From: an uncultured Prevotellaceae bacterium
GTDB taxonomy: Bacteria; Bacteroidota; Bacteroidia; Bacteroidales; Bacteroidaceae
Direction of reading: 5' to 3'
DNA: 56,432 bases
Assembly: GCA_947169245.1 (NCBI GenBank)
Contig: CAMVPA010000022.1
Span: 1 to 56,432 of the forward strand
Positions 39,804-49,800 of the stretch are shown one piece after another (positions within the stretch are counted from its first letter, which is position 1; each line of letters starts with the position of its first letter). The notes under the pieces were generated by a model, which was not told the origin of the DNA, did not search any database, and worked only from the letters and a program-made list of their open reading frames with translations. A program made the position numbers and the translations under genes.

Positions 39804-41075
39804 CTATTCCGTTACTGCCTTCACCACGTTGTTCAGCCACTGCCTCAGCTTGTCCAACGCCGTTGGCCCCGCCGGTTCCTCAGGCGTCTCGTCGACTGGC
39901 TCCTGTTCCTTGACAGGTTCCGGTTCTTGGGCTGGTTCGGGCTCCTCGGCCTGTTCCACCTCAAACGGCAGTTCCTGATTGATGACCTCAGCCACAGTCT
40001 TCGTTTTCAACGGCTTGTACAGCTTGGGAATCAGGCTTTCGTAGTAGTCGTCGGTCTTCTCCTCCTCCGACAGGTCATCCTTCCTCAGGTCGTCCTCCAA
40101 CCCTGTCGCCAGGATGGTCACCTTGGCGTCCTCACCCAACGAGTCGTCCGTCGCCGTACCCCATATCACATCGATGTTCGGATCCAGCTGGTCGAAGAAG
40201 TCGTCAATCTGCAACATCTCGTTAACGAATATCGGGTGCTCGTCGCTGGAATAGATGTTGAAGAGAATACGTTTTGCCTTGCCAATGTCGTTGCCGTAGA
40301 GCAGCGGCGAGTCCAAGGCATTCAGGATGGCCTTCTGTACACGGTTCTCGCCGCTGGCCCGTCCCATGGCCATGATGGCGCCGCCGCCATCCTTCATCGT
40401 CGCCTCCACGTCGCGGAAGTCACTCTTGATGCCACCGTCGCTGGGCAGGATAATCAGTTCCGAGATGCCCTTCACAGCGTCCATCAAGATGCCGTCGGCC
40501 CGCCGGAAGGCCTCCTTCATCGGTATCTCCGAGTCGGCATAGACGTCGCACAGCCGCTCGTTGTTCACTATCAGCAGGGCGTCAACGTTCTTGCGCAACC
40601 GTTCCACGCCTTTCAGAGCCTTCACAATCTTGCGTTTACGCTCAAAGTAGAATGGTATCGTCACCACACCCACCGTCAGCATGCCCATCTGCTTTGCCAC
40701 ACTGGCAACGACAGGCGCTGCACCCGTTCCCGTGCCACCGCCCATGCCTGCCGTCACAAACACCATCTTCGTGCCGTCCGACAGCAGCCGCTCTATGTCC
40801 TGGACATTGGTCTCGGCCTCCACGCGACCCTGCTCAGGGTTGCCGCCGGCGCCAAGGCCCGACTCCCCCAGAAGAATCTTCACCGGCACCGGCGAACGCG
40901 ACAGCGACTGGCTGTCCGTATTACAGACGGCGTAAGTCACGCCCTCCACCTTCTCGTTCCACATATTACGCACGGCATTACAACCGCCGCCACCCACGCC
41001 GATCACCTTGATGATGCCCTGCATCTTGTCCTCTACCTGACCAAAGTCCAGCAGCACGTTATTCTCTTCTCCCAT
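39804..41075 (-). CDS. ftsZ: FtsZ, tubulin-like cell division GTPase (stand-alone copy)
   Basis: 423 residues. VIGVGGGGCNAVRNMW, the tubulin signature TAGMGGGTGTGAAPVVAS (GGGTGTG at 112-118), VVTIPFYFERKRKIVKALKG and the catalytic T7 region IKSDFRDVEATM, where both Asp are kept but the usual N-V before D-F is K-S. The C-terminal linker is acidic (EEPEPAQEPEPVKEQEPVDE), and the last residues (ALDKLRQWLNNVVKAVTE) do not look like the usual FtsA-binding peptide. FtsZ polymerises into the division ring. No ftsA, ftsQ or mur genes flank it; instead two proteins of unknown function lie upstream. It may be a second, divergent FtsZ or a relocated sole copy. Confidence 0.92.
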   Translation of the reverse strand: MGEENNVLLDFGQVEDKMQGIIKVIGVGGGGCNAVRNMWNEKVEGVTYAVCNTDSQSLSRSPVPVKILLGESGLGAGGNPEQGRVEAETNVQDIERLLSDGTKMVFVTAGMGGGTGTGAAPVVASVAKQMGMLTVGVVTIPFYFERKRKIVKALKGVERLRKNVDALLIVNNERLCDVYADSEIPMKEAFRRADGILMDAVKGISELIILPSDGGIKSDFRDVEATMKDGGGAIMAMGRASGENRVQKAILNALDSPLLYGNDIGKAKRILFNIYSSDEHPIFVNEMLQIDDFFDQLDPNIDVIWGTATDDSLGEDAKVTILATGLEDDLRKDDLSEEEKTDDYYESLIPKLYKPLKTKTVAEVINQELPFEVEQAEEPEPAQEPEPVKEQEPVDETPEEPAGPTALDKLRQWLNNVVKAVTE

Positions 41076-41113
41076 ATCTCAATTCCCTTCTTAATTCCAA
41101 ATTCTTGAAAACT

Positions 41114-41689
41114 TCAATCTTTCAATTCTTCAATTTTTCGCTCTACCAGCCCTCTGGGCAGTGTAATAACCTTCAGCCGCTCATACCACACGCGTCCGCC
41201 AATATGCTTCTTCGTGTGACTACCTATTATATAATAGCTCGCCCTATACTCGTCCATCATGTCAAGAAACACCTTCTTGATGCGCGAGCATTTCTCGTTG
41301 ATGGCGTTGTCCAACGGGTTCACCAACTTGTCTACGCTCTCCACGATCTTCTCGCGGTCCATCCACCGTGCCGTCCTCATGTAGTATTCCATCAGCTCCT
41401 GCCGATAGTCCGCCAGACGCTTGAACTCAATACCCTCCGGGTGGGCTAAGAAGAGCAGATAGACTGCCTTGTGCACAGGCTGCAGTTCCACCTCCTGATG
41501 ATAGTCTTCCAACACGAAACGGTAGTCTTCCGTAATCACCAGCCGCGACAGTTCACCTCGCGCTGCCTCAATGCGCAGTTCTTCAAGCAAAGGCACACCG
41601 ATAGCCCGCAGCAGCAGTTCCTTTCTGCCTGCCGCTGCCAGCTGCTCTACCAGCCGCTTCACTTCTATAGCCATCTCCTCAGCCGTCAT
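41114..41689 (-). CDS. Conserved protein of unknown function (paralogue A)
   Basis: 191 residues from the ATG at 41689; a start at 41716 would fall on the -7 box, so the internal ATG is preferred. No signal peptide or membrane segment. The centre carries VHKAVYLLFLAHPEGIEFKR and LADYRQELMEYY, then NAINEKCSRIKKVFLDMM and a basic end ITLPRGLVERKIEELKD. The same blocks occur in the next upstream gene (41772-42302). The first 50 residues are helical, with a possible helix-turn-helix (ELLLRAIGVPLLEELRIEAA). It lies 38 bp upstream of ftsZ on the same strand, so the two are probably co-transcribed. I do not recognise a named family. Confidence 0.75.
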   Translation of the reverse strand: MTAEEMAIEVKRLVEQLAAAGRKELLLRAIGVPLLEELRIEAARGELSRLVITEDYRFVLEDYHQEVELQPVHKAVYLLFLAHPEGIEFKRLADYRQELMEYYMRTARWMDREKIVESVDKLVNPLDNAINEKCSRIKKVFLDMMDEYRASYYIIGSHTKKHIGGRVWYERLKVITLPRGLVERKIEELKD

Positions 41690-41713
41690 ACTGTTCTCGT
41701 CGTAATGCGTCTG

Positions 41714-41721
41714 CAAAGATA
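41714..41721 (-). promoter_or_regulatory. -7 box (TATCTTTG) for paralogue A and ftsZ
   Basis: The minus strand reads GTTTATTATCTTTGCAGACG, 25 bp before the chosen ATG at 41689. The position excludes the longer start. Confidence 0.6.
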
Positions 41722-41771
41722 ATAAACATTTTCGAGATACAAAAACCTCCGCAAGCCTTGCGGAGAACTTT

Positions 41772-42302
41772 TTATTCCCAAATCACCAAGTCGCGCGGCA
41801 GCGCAATCTTCTTTATTCCTCCGCGCATACCTTTTATTATATATGTTTCAGCAGTTTTACTGCCCATTGCATTTACAAAGGCTTTGCGAATTCTTGCACA
41901 CTTCTCGTTGATAGAGTTCAGTAGCGGATTCGTCACATCCTCTATACTTTGTATCGCTCTGTCCGTTAGTCCCCAAGGTCTAAGCTTGTCATAGATATGG
42001 GTTAGTTCCTTGCGATAGTCTGGCAAACATTTGAACATGATACCCTCCGGATGCTTCAAGAACAGCAGGTACACCGCCTTCACCAGCGGCTCCATGGGAA
42101 TCTCTTTGCGTTCATCACTAAGGTATATCCTAAAGTTTTTACTCACAATCAGTTTAACCAAAGGCTGCTCAGTATGTAGGAGAGTGGCCATTTCTTTTTC
42201 TGTCATACCAAGTTCCTTCAATTTTTGCACCTTCTCTCTTACCTCTTCTACAAGAGTGTTGTAAAGTTCCGGCTTTTCGCTGTTGATGTCTGTGTTAGTC
42301 AT
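41772..42302 (-). CDS. Conserved protein of unknown function (paralogue B)
   Basis: 176 residues. Blocks shared with paralogue A: PLVKAVYLLFLKHPEGIMFK, LPDYRKELTHIYDKL, NSINEKCARIRKAFVNAM and KKIALPRDLVIWE. The N-terminal part has KLKELGMTEKEMATLLHTEQ, which reads like a helix-turn-helix, followed by PLVKLIVSKNFRIYLSDERK. No secretion signal. It lies between the Pif1-like helicase gene (63 bp upstream) and paralogue A (55 bp, with a separate promoter). A regulatory or DNA-binding role is possible from the helix-turn-helix pattern, but the family is unknown to me. Confidence 0.75.
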   Translation of the reverse strand: MTNTDINSEKPELYNTLVEEVREKVQKLKELGMTEKEMATLLHTEQPLVKLIVSKNFRIYLSDERKEIPMEPLVKAVYLLFLKHPEGIMFKCLPDYRKELTHIYDKLRPWGLTDRAIQSIEDVTNPLLNSINEKCARIRKAFVNAMGSKTAETYIIKGMRGGIKKIALPRDLVIWE

Positions 42303-42365
42303 AGTAGTTTAGTTTTGTGGTTCTATAAAAAGTGTCGTGATCCTTTATCCTTGTTGCCAAACGCT

Positions 42366-44450
42366 TCACTCGTCAGTGAACACCTGCTTCTTTATCAGTC
42401 GAAGCAGGTATTCAACTGCCTTTGGCGCCTTTTCTCGTGCTGTCGCCAACTTCTGAGCAAATTCATCATTAGCAATGTCTGAGTTGAAGTCATCCACCAG
42501 TTCACGAGGTTCATCTGATGTCTTCACCAGCGACAATCCCTTTCGTTTCATCAGGAAGCGGAGCGACATAAAACCCTTGTCATACTTGGGTCTTGCCTTA
42601 ATCAGTTCCTGCATCAAGTTCAGTCCTAGATCGCCAATATACATCTCATTGAGCATGGCTATCATGTAAAGAACCTTCGCATCAGGTGTTGACATATCAA
42701 ACACGTCGCCCATCAGCACGTTCACAGCATCCGCCTCTTGGTAACGTTCCAACTTCGTCAGACAGCGCGACTTCACATAGAGCGCCTCCTGACACTGATG
42801 CTGCGCCAGCACGCTGTCTACATATTGCAAGGCCTGCTCGTACCGTCCTGCATAGAGGCTCAGCAGTGCCACCAAGAAACGCGGTGCCCAGTGGCCAGCC
42901 TTCGTCAACGAAGCCGGCACCTCACTGATGCAGCCAAACAAGTCCTCGTCGCAGATGACGGTATCGAGAAACCGCTTCGTCTGCTGCATGGCTTCCTTGA
43001 TGTCGCCATCCTCCGCCTTCTTCTGCACCAGCAGCAGATACTGCCGCGCAGCCTCATCGTAGTCGTGATGGCTCAGCAACTGATACACCGCCTTGCCGCT
43101 CTCTATCTCGCTGTTAATCACCTGCTCGTCGTTATAGCCGTTGGCATACGACAGCACCTCACGGCTGGTATGAGCATACTGTGGGATGATGGGACGAGAC
43201 AAATACAGTCCTTCCAACGAGCGAACACGGCTTAGAGCCACGTAGAGTTGTCCTGCTGCAAACATACCCCTACTCAAATCAAGGTAGAGCTTGTCGAAGG
43301 TCATACCCTGGCTCTTGTGTACAGTGATAGCCCATGCTAAGCGAAGCGGATACTGAGTGAACGTGCCCATTAGCTCCTTCTTCATCTTCCGAGACTCCTT
43401 GTCGTACTCGTAGCTGTACGACTCCCATGAGCAATTCGGCACCACGTAGGTCTCTCCACCATCAGTAGTCACCTGTATCTCGTCCTTTGCCAACTTCGTC
43501 ACCGTTCCAATAGTTCCATTCACCCAACGCTTATGCTGGTCGTTACGGGTGAACATCACCTGAGCACCCACCTTCAGTTTCAACGTCATATCCACAGGGA
43601 AACGTTTCTCCTCGAACTTTCCCGTCACCGTCCCTTCGTAGGTGTACTCTTCTGCCTCAATCTCTGCCAACCGCTTCTGATTGAGGGCATCAGCCGTCTT
43701 GTTGAGAGAGGCCAGCGTAATCACCGTGCCATCCTCCTTCGTAGGCTGACAAACTCGTTCGTTCAAGTGCATCAGAATCTCTGGAGTCGTTTTGTTCAGA
43801 CGAATGCTCTCAAGGATTTTGAGGAAAGCCTCATCTTCCTGACGATACACCCTCTGAAACTCAATTTTCACCATTCGCATGCGCTTTATGACGTCTGCTT
43901 TGTAAAAGAAGCAATCGTCCGCATGATAGAGGTCGTGCATCAAGTCACTTTCAGCACCCCTCTTCAGCACTGGTGGCAACTGGAACATATCGCCTACGAA
44001 AATCACCTGCTTGCCACCAAATGGCAGTGATGAGCGTAGTGTCTTACGCATCGTATAGTCGATGGCATCAATGATGTCGCAACGAACCATCGAGACCTCA
44101 TCTATAATAATGGTGTCCGTATGGATTAGCGTCAGGATTCTTGCTTCGTTCATCTTGCCCATCGTGCCTGGCGTGCAGACATCCATAGGCAGTCCGAAGA
44201 ACGAGTGGATTGTGTCGCCACCTGCCAGAATGGCTGCCACGCAGGTAGGAGCCAGTGTAATAAACTGTTTATCCACCATCTTCTGCACATTGCGGAGGAA
44301 TGTGGTTTTACCTGTTCCTGCACGTCCTGTGAGGAAGAAACTACTGTTTGTGTTGGCTATCAGCTCGAAAGCCATCACCTGCTGCTTGTTCTCTGTGTCG
44401 ATCATGTTCTCCATTGTCTTTGTGTTCTCCATCATGTTAGTGCTGTTCAA
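42366..44450 (-). CDS. Pif1/RecD-like superfamily 1B DNA helicase
   Basis: 694 residues. Walker A SFFLTGRAGTGKTTFLRNV (near residue 40-55), motif Ia TLAPTCVAAILAGGDTIHSF, Walker B TIIIDEVSMVRCDIIDAID, motif III KQVIFVGDMFQLPPVL, and the C-terminal motifs MFTRNDQHKRWVNGTIGTV and AWAITVHKSQGMTFDKLYLD plus GQLYVALSRVRSLEGLYLSR. The domain order is that of Pif1/RecD2 5'-to-3' helicases. The last ~200 residues (QYLLLVQKKAEDGDIKEAMQ ... YEQALQYVDSVL) are helical and TPR-like, an addition not found in minimal Pif1 proteins. It overlaps the upstream gene by 14 bp, so translation is probably coupled. Confidence 0.92.
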   Translation of the reverse strand: MNSTNMMENTKTMENMIDTENKQQVMAFELIANTNSSFFLTGRAGTGKTTFLRNVQKMVDKQFITLAPTCVAAILAGGDTIHSFFGLPMDVCTPGTMGKMNEARILTLIHTDTIIIDEVSMVRCDIIDAIDYTMRKTLRSSLPFGGKQVIFVGDMFQLPPVLKRGAESDLMHDLYHADDCFFYKADVIKRMRMVKIEFQRVYRQEDEAFLKILESIRLNKTTPEILMHLNERVCQPTKEDGTVITLASLNKTADALNQKRLAEIEAEEYTYEGTVTGKFEEKRFPVDMTLKLKVGAQVMFTRNDQHKRWVNGTIGTVTKLAKDEIQVTTDGGETYVVPNCSWESYSYEYDKESRKMKKELMGTFTQYPLRLAWAITVHKSQGMTFDKLYLDLSRGMFAAGQLYVALSRVRSLEGLYLSRPIIPQYAHTSREVLSYANGYNDEQVINSEIESGKAVYQLLSHHDYDEAARQYLLLVQKKAEDGDIKEAMQQTKRFLDTVICDEDLFGCISEVPASLTKAGHWAPRFLVALLSLYAGRYEQALQYVDSVLAQHQCQEALYVKSRCLTKLERYQEADAVNVLMGDVFDMSTPDAKVLYMIAMLNEMYIGDLGLNLMQELIKARPKYDKGFMSLRFLMKRKGLSLVKTSDEPRELVDDFNSDIANDEFAQKLATAREKAPKAVEYLLRLIKKQVFTDE

Positions 44451-44943
44451 GTTTGGGTAGTATTTGGGTTAAACGTGTGTTGAAATCCGGGTCGAGGAAG
44501 CTCTTGTAGCATCCGCTAATCAGTTCTTGAGCCTGCACGCCAATCTGTTCTACAGGCACACAAGTGCGCTGAGTTTTCATCACACCCGTCAGATAGTCCT
44601 TCACCATCTGCTCCGACTCCTGACGGATGAAATCCTCGTTGCGGAACACCTTGTCGTAGTCGCGCTTCTGGATGAGCTCCATCTTCTGCCCGTTGAAGGC
44701 ATAGAGTTCAATGCTGTCGATATACGTCCAACTGTGATACAGGCCAACTTTTTCCAGAATGACGATACGGTCGCAGAAGCGGATGCCTCGATAGTAGCGA
44801 TGTCCGTTACCACTCTCGTACTCGTCGCAAATGAACATCTTCTGACTATCATCCCAGACGGGAATATGAACACGCGGATTGCCAAAGGATGGCAGGATGC
44901 TGTCAAACAGGTTCTTGTTGATTGCTTTCGTCAGTGTTGCCAT
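44437..44943 (-). CDS. Conserved protein of unknown function (pair C)
   Basis: 168 residues, no signal or membrane segment. The core GNGHRYYRGIRFCDRIVILE, YIDSIELYAFNGQKMELIQK and QESEQMVKDYLTGVMK aligns with the next upstream protein (45006-45452). The last 14 bp overlap the start of the helicase gene. The pattern of short strands followed by helices suggests a small alpha/beta fold. The tight coupling points to work with the helicase. Family not recognised. Confidence 0.75.
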   Translation of the reverse strand: MATLTKAINKNLFDSILPSFGNPRVHIPVWDDSQKMFICDEYESGNGHRYYRGIRFCDRIVILEKVGLYHSWTYIDSIELYAFNGQKMELIQKRDYDKVFRNEDFIRQESEQMVKDYLTGVMKTQRTCVPVEQIGVQAQELISGCYKSFLDPDFNTRLTQILPKLEQH

Positions 44944-45005
44944 TGTCTTGTTGTTTTTGGTTTGGTTGAACTATGTGTTATCCTTTCTCATGCAAGCAGT
45001 TGCCC

Positions 45006-45452
45006 TTAGGCTAACTGCTTGCGCTGGGTCTCCTCTACCATGCCTCTTGCGAAGCTCGTCAGTTCTTGGTTGCTGACCCGTGCCCCCTGCAACTTCAGCT
45101 GCCCCTCAAGGAATCCCCTAAGCATGAGGATACTCTGCTCCTTAGCGAACTGCTCGTTGAAGATGCGATAATCGCAGCCACCCCAGTACTTCTGTGCTAT
45201 GAGGTTGGCCTTCTGCCCATCAAAGCAGTATAGTTTGATGCCATTCAGAAAGGTGTACGCATACCCCTGCCCGAGGTCGTAGTAGACCATCAGCCTGTTC
45301 GACAGGCGAATGGCCTTGTAGTACATGTTCCCTGCTGCACTGGTATACCCTTGCGACAAGAACACATTCTTGGCAGCATTGTAGGTTAATGACTCACTTG
45401 AGAGTGCTGGAAGGTTCTTCGCTACGATGGTCTGGAGAGCTGTGTTAGTCAT
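45006..45452 (-). CDS. Conserved protein of unknown function (pair D), homologue of pair C
   Basis: 148 residues. AAGNMYYKAIRLSNRLMVYY, FLNGIKLYCFDGQKANLIAQ, KEQSILMLRGFLEGQLK and ARVSNQELTSFARGMVEE line up with the blocks of the downstream protein, so the two are old duplicates. Soluble, no motif of known enzymes. First gene of the unit D-C-helicase; a TAACTTTG box lies 76 bp upstream. The gap to the next gene is 62 bp. Confidence 0.72.
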   Translation of the reverse strand: MTNTALQTIVAKNLPALSSESLTYNAAKNVFLSQGYTSAAGNMYYKAIRLSNRLMVYYDLGQGYAYTFLNGIKLYCFDGQKANLIAQKYWGGCDYRIFNEQFAKEQSILMLRGFLEGQLKLQGARVSNQELTSFARGMVEETQRKQLA

Positions 45453-45527
45453 AGTCTTCGATTTTTACGTTCCCACCACTAAGCTTTTGCAGCATCAATC
45501 TCGAGGTGGTTTCGATGATTGACGCTG

Positions 45528-45535
45528 CAAAGTTA
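45528..45535 (-). promoter_or_regulatory. -7 box (TAACTTTG) for the D-C-helicase unit
   Basis: The minus strand reads ATTGCCTTAACTTTGCAGCG, 76 bp before the first ATG. It is part of a boundary module that resembles the one at 49908-49981. Confidence 0.6.
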
Positions 45536-45574
45536 AGGCAATTTCTGCAACCTTGCAAGAAATACAACCTTGCG

Positions 45575-45601
45575 AACAGTTCCGTTCTACTTGGAACCGT
45601 T
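45575..45601. terminator. Stem-loop at the end of the receiver gene
   Basis: On the minus strand AACGGTTCC pairs with GGAACTGTT around AAGTAGAAC. It straddles the stop codon of the receiver gene. The same stem occurs at 49955-49981 after the RloB gene. There is no T-run. Confidence 0.5.
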
Positions 45602-46810
45602 TTTAGGTTCTTCTATCAGTTCAAAATCTTGTTCACGAACGAAATAAGGGTATTGTTTTGTCTTGGTATTGGTATTATCTACATAATGGTTTATTCTTAT
45701 TTTCTTACCAAGCCACTCCTTATGTTTTAATAATACGGAGAAGTTTGCTCCCATGTGACAGATTCCTTCATGCTCTTCCAGTAGTCCAACAACTACACTA
45801 TCGTCTAGCACTTCTTTTATCTCCGCTTTTTCTTCACTTTCCAATGGAATTGGAGTGCACTTCTTTAAGTTATCTGCTTTGTTAGGATGTTCTTTTATAT
45901 AGCGGTTCATCCAAAACGCGATTTCACATAATTGTAATGCCATGCTAAAAACAAGATATTTGGAACTCATTCCATCCTTTATAATCTTGTCCTCTGCTGT
46001 TTGAATTTCTGATTCTGTCAATTTGGAATGTGAATTCGCATTACCAAGATTAACAATCAGGCTCATCATGTTTTGAATATGATAAGGAGCAATACGTTCA
46101 CTACATTTTACTCCCACATTTTTTGCCTCATTACCAATTAGATACATAAAGCATTGATTGATATTCACCCTATCGTCAACAAAAAACAAATCTGGAATAA
46201 TACTAACTTTTTTTGCTGCTTTAAAAACAGATTCTAAAGCCTGCCTTAATGGGTTAAAATGTAATTTGGGAGTAAATGAAATCTCAGGATGATGCATTGC
46301 TTCAAGTATGTCTATTACATCCTCACAGGCTTCAATACTAATGTCACTCAATTGTTCTACTGCATCATGATAGATAGATTTTATCTGAAACCTCTTCGAT
46401 TTTGACACTTCTTCCTTTAAGTCAGAAATAAGCTTATTAACATCTTCACGTTTTTTCTTGTTATAAAACTTGCCAACCGCCTTTTCAAATGATCTATCAT
46501 CCATTAGTCCTGGCTGTCCTGTAAGAATGAAGCAAGGAATATACCGTTGCTGTCTTAACTCAATTAATCTTTCACGCGCTGCATACATACCATCCAAATC
46601 TGTAGCCTCATTATCTTCAGAATTGTTATAAGCGATGGCATCAAGAATTACAGCATCCCAGTGTTTCAAATTACTTTCTAATGCAGCAATCCCTTCTTTC
46701 CTTGTCTTATAGGGCGATATATAAATCTGATGTCTTAATTTACACGTTTGAATGAATGAGGTACCTCTGGTATCCCATTCATCATCTATCCAAATTACAT
46801 TATATCCCAT
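45587..46810 (-). CDS. Receiver-domain (response-regulator-like) protein with a C-terminal effector of unknown type
   Basis: 407 residues. The first 130 residues are a receiver fold: acidic pocket VIWIDDEWD (Asp9, Asp10), phospho-acceptor in DAVILDAIAYN (Asp57), the Thr in CFILTGQPG and a conserved Lys in the KAVGKFYNKKK region. Residues about 150-330 are helical and contain IVNLGNANSHSKLT, which reads slightly like HEPN/DUF4145 proteins, but I cannot show catalytic residues. The last 70 residues (GICHMGANFSVLLKHKEWLG KKIRINHY) are beta-rich. No DNA-binding domain is visible. It lies 7 bp downstream of the kinase-methylase fusion, the obvious partner that would phosphorylate Asp57. Confidence 0.8.
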   Translation of the reverse strand: MGYNVIWIDDEWDTRGTSFIQTCKLRHQIYISPYKTRKEGIAALESNLKHWDAVILDAIAYNNSEDNEATDLDGMYAARERLIELRQQRYIPCFILTGQPGLMDDRSFEKAVGKFYNKKKREDVNKLISDLKEEVSKSKRFQIKSIYHDAVEQLSDISIEACEDVIDILEAMHHPEISFTPKLHFNPLRQALESVFKAAKKVSIIPDLFFVDDRVNINQCFMYLIGNEAKNVGVKCSERIAPYHIQNMMSLIVNLGNANSHSKLTESEIQTAEDKIIKDGMSSKYLVFSMALQLCEIAFWMNRYIKEHPNKADNLKKCTPIPLESEEKAEIKEVLDDSVVVGLLEEHEGICHMGANFSVLLKHKEWLGKKIRINHYVDNTNTKTKQYPYFVREQDFELIEEPKNGSK

Positions 46811-46817
46811 ATTTGTA

Positions 46818-49800
46818 TCATTTTATTGGTAAACATATTCGTACGACCGTCCAACCTTCTTCCATAAATATGTCATAATCACCTCCATAGTGTTCTACGA
46901 AAGATTTGACATAACTACCCCCCAATCCTGTACCAGCAGTTTTTCCAGCTTTTTCACCTTTAATGCCATAACGCATTTTGTTCATGCCATCAGGAAGAGG
47001 ATTACCATTGTTACGGAAATCTATCTGGAACATATCATCTTCATTAATGGATAGGCGGATACGAACTATATAGTTCGTTTTACTCGCATCCGTAAAACCA
47101 TGTTTCCTTGCATTTTCAATAATATTATTGACAGCCCTATGCAAATCATTGGGAGAAATATACAAAGTTGGAACGTAATATTTTGAATTAGCAAAATCAT
47201 TGTATAATATATCCACATTATTTGTTTCATCAGCGACTGAATCGTCTTGATCGTTAAAATGCTCATCAATACTCACGTAGGTGTCTTCCTGACAGGAATT
47301 ATCTATAATAACAATTGATTCTTCTTGGCATTCCATATTTATGACAACACCAGATTCTTCGTCGCAGTTCGCATCAATGACAACACCGGATTCTTCGTCG
47401 CAGTTCGCATCAATAACAACACCGGATTCTTCGTCGCAGTTCGCATCAAAGGCTACGCTATTATCCTCTTGACAGTTTGTATTAATGACTATATCAGGAA
47501 CTTCTTGGCAGACTCTGTCAACAAACACATTTGTAGCATTTTTTTTGTATAGATACTTTTTTATTGACTGTTTGTCACATTCATATACTATTTTGAAATT
47601 CTCTGCCTTATAACGGGATTTCAACAGTGACAAATAATTATCCACAGAAGTATCCTCGGGATTTCCGAATTGTTCCTCTTTACTCAAATTGTCAAGCAAC
47701 ATTGACAACTCTCCGAGAGAAGATTGGAAATTATCAAGCAAACTCTCAATTTGCAGACAGAAATCTTTCTCTGTTTCCCTGTTCTCTAAATAATACCGCA
47801 TCAAATCTTCGATATTCATCAACTCAAAGATATATTGACCCATATCATGCTTACGCATTCTGACTTCGTTGATATACTCAGTCTTCATTGCAGAGAACTT
47901 CTCTTTTTGGGTGTCATTGATAGTCTTCTCCGTATTCATCCGGTGTAATTCATCATAGATGATACGCTTGTCTGTGGGCACAAGAATATTACTCAGGTGG
48001 CTATTTGGGCCATAAAGTCCAAACTTCTCAATTGTTTGTAATTGCCTGTATACGATGGGCTGTCTCAATATGGCAAGCAGTGACAAAGCATCGATTCCGT
48101 CTTTGGGATAAAACACATGGATATCTTTACTCACGGCAATTGCTCTTCCCGTAGCTCGGATTACGGCAAACAAAACCTCACCATATGACTGATAGAGAAG
48201 GACAGCATCCTTTCTACCATCAATATATCTACAATTTCGATAGCGAGAAATCCTCGCCACTTCAGCTGAAGGTTTATTCTCACCAATAGCCCCCATCACT
48301 ATACGACTAATATCCATCGTCCCATACTTCCAATCCTTAGGATTATTGGGACAATTTGCAGTTTGCAAGCCCTCTACGTCGAGTTCGCCTTTGTAATTGA
48401 AAGACAAGTCTCCCTTTTTGACCCAAGGTGTATCTTCTGGGAGGTCACAGTTCACATTGTAAATAAAGATATCACTTAATGAACATATTTCACAAAGGGA
48501 AACGGGATGCTCCTTCTCTGCTGGTTTCTCAAGAACGAAAAATTCAGGAAGCAGAAAGTCTGCTTTTAAATCAGATATTGGAACACGCACAAATTTGCGA
48601 AGACCTGTTTCCAGTACACAGCCATGATTCAAATGAGTCTTCTTCAACGCATCTAAATCAAGTGCGTTATCAAACTCGCTTTTGTAGGAATTCCGAGATG
48701 CGAAACGAGCATCCACAAAGATGACATCTTGGCTGTCGTATCCTTTTTCTACAATTACGATACAATGTTCGTTGCCATAGAAGCTCTTACCCATAACAGA
48801 AGGGAGTTGGATAATCTCAACAAGAGAATTATCGGCAATCAGTTGCTTCCAAAGAGCCTCTAATTCTAATGCGTATTTCATTCCTCTTTCTGAGGTGATG
48901 ACTTTCTTTTCCCAGAAGTATTCTGTCGGGATAATGAGAATCATTTTTCCACCATCAGCTAAATTTTGATATGCAGAGATTATCTTGTTAATCATATCAG
49001 GATCAGATGGTTCGTCACTCATTCTTCCCTGTGTTTTATTTGGTATTGCACTTGGTATATATGGAATATATGACACTACTGCATTGTAATCCTGTGGTAT
49101 TGAACTATCCTCAATTATTTTGGCATTTATTTTGTTAGCGTAAAGCGCTACTCTCATCCAAGCGTACAATCTGTTCTCATCAACCTTGTTTTCAACGTAT
49201 CCTGTCTCGCGAAGCTTATCACAAAACATATTCCATCTTTTAAAATAGGACATGTAGCTCTCTTCGCAGAAGAAAGAGCAATCTTTGTAAAGACATGCTA
49301 ACTGAGCAAAGCCCGTAAACGGATTGTAAACCTTTGAACCAGCGGGGATGGCGACTCGTTCTTTTACAAGCTCTAATACTTCTTGGGGTAATAGTTCAAT
49401 ATCGTTTCTATCATCCTCCTCAACAGCTTGGAGATTGTTATTAGGGGTCTGAATGATATAATTTACCATATCAGAAAAATGGCTTTTCAGAAAAACAGTT
49501 TCTTCCGCAGTAAGAATAGAAGAATCGTATTTATCAGCCAGGAAATAAGACAAGACATCCAAATCTGCTTCTTCCTTAGCAACCTCTTTATAGAAGTAGC
49601 CAAGAAGCTGTTCATTCACTCTAATTGCGTCCACTGCCTCTTTGGGAATATTTATATCTAGCACATACCCCCCTATACCTTGCTCATGAAGGCTACAAGC
49701 AAAGTCAACCTCGTTCTCATACTGACTCTTATAATTTTCTGCAAGTTCTTTTGCTGCCAAGCTCTCCTTACCAACCTTAGTGCGGTAAAGCTCTACGAGG

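Noticed and set aside
39714..41108. 464-codon open frame on the plus strand opposite ftsZ.
   Set aside because: The opposite frame is FtsZ with all its motifs; the translation here is His/Leu/Arg-rich and without family features.
47341..47460. 36-bp repeats considered as a CRISPR array because of unit length.
   Set aside because: No spacers between units, and the units are translated in frame within a long gene.
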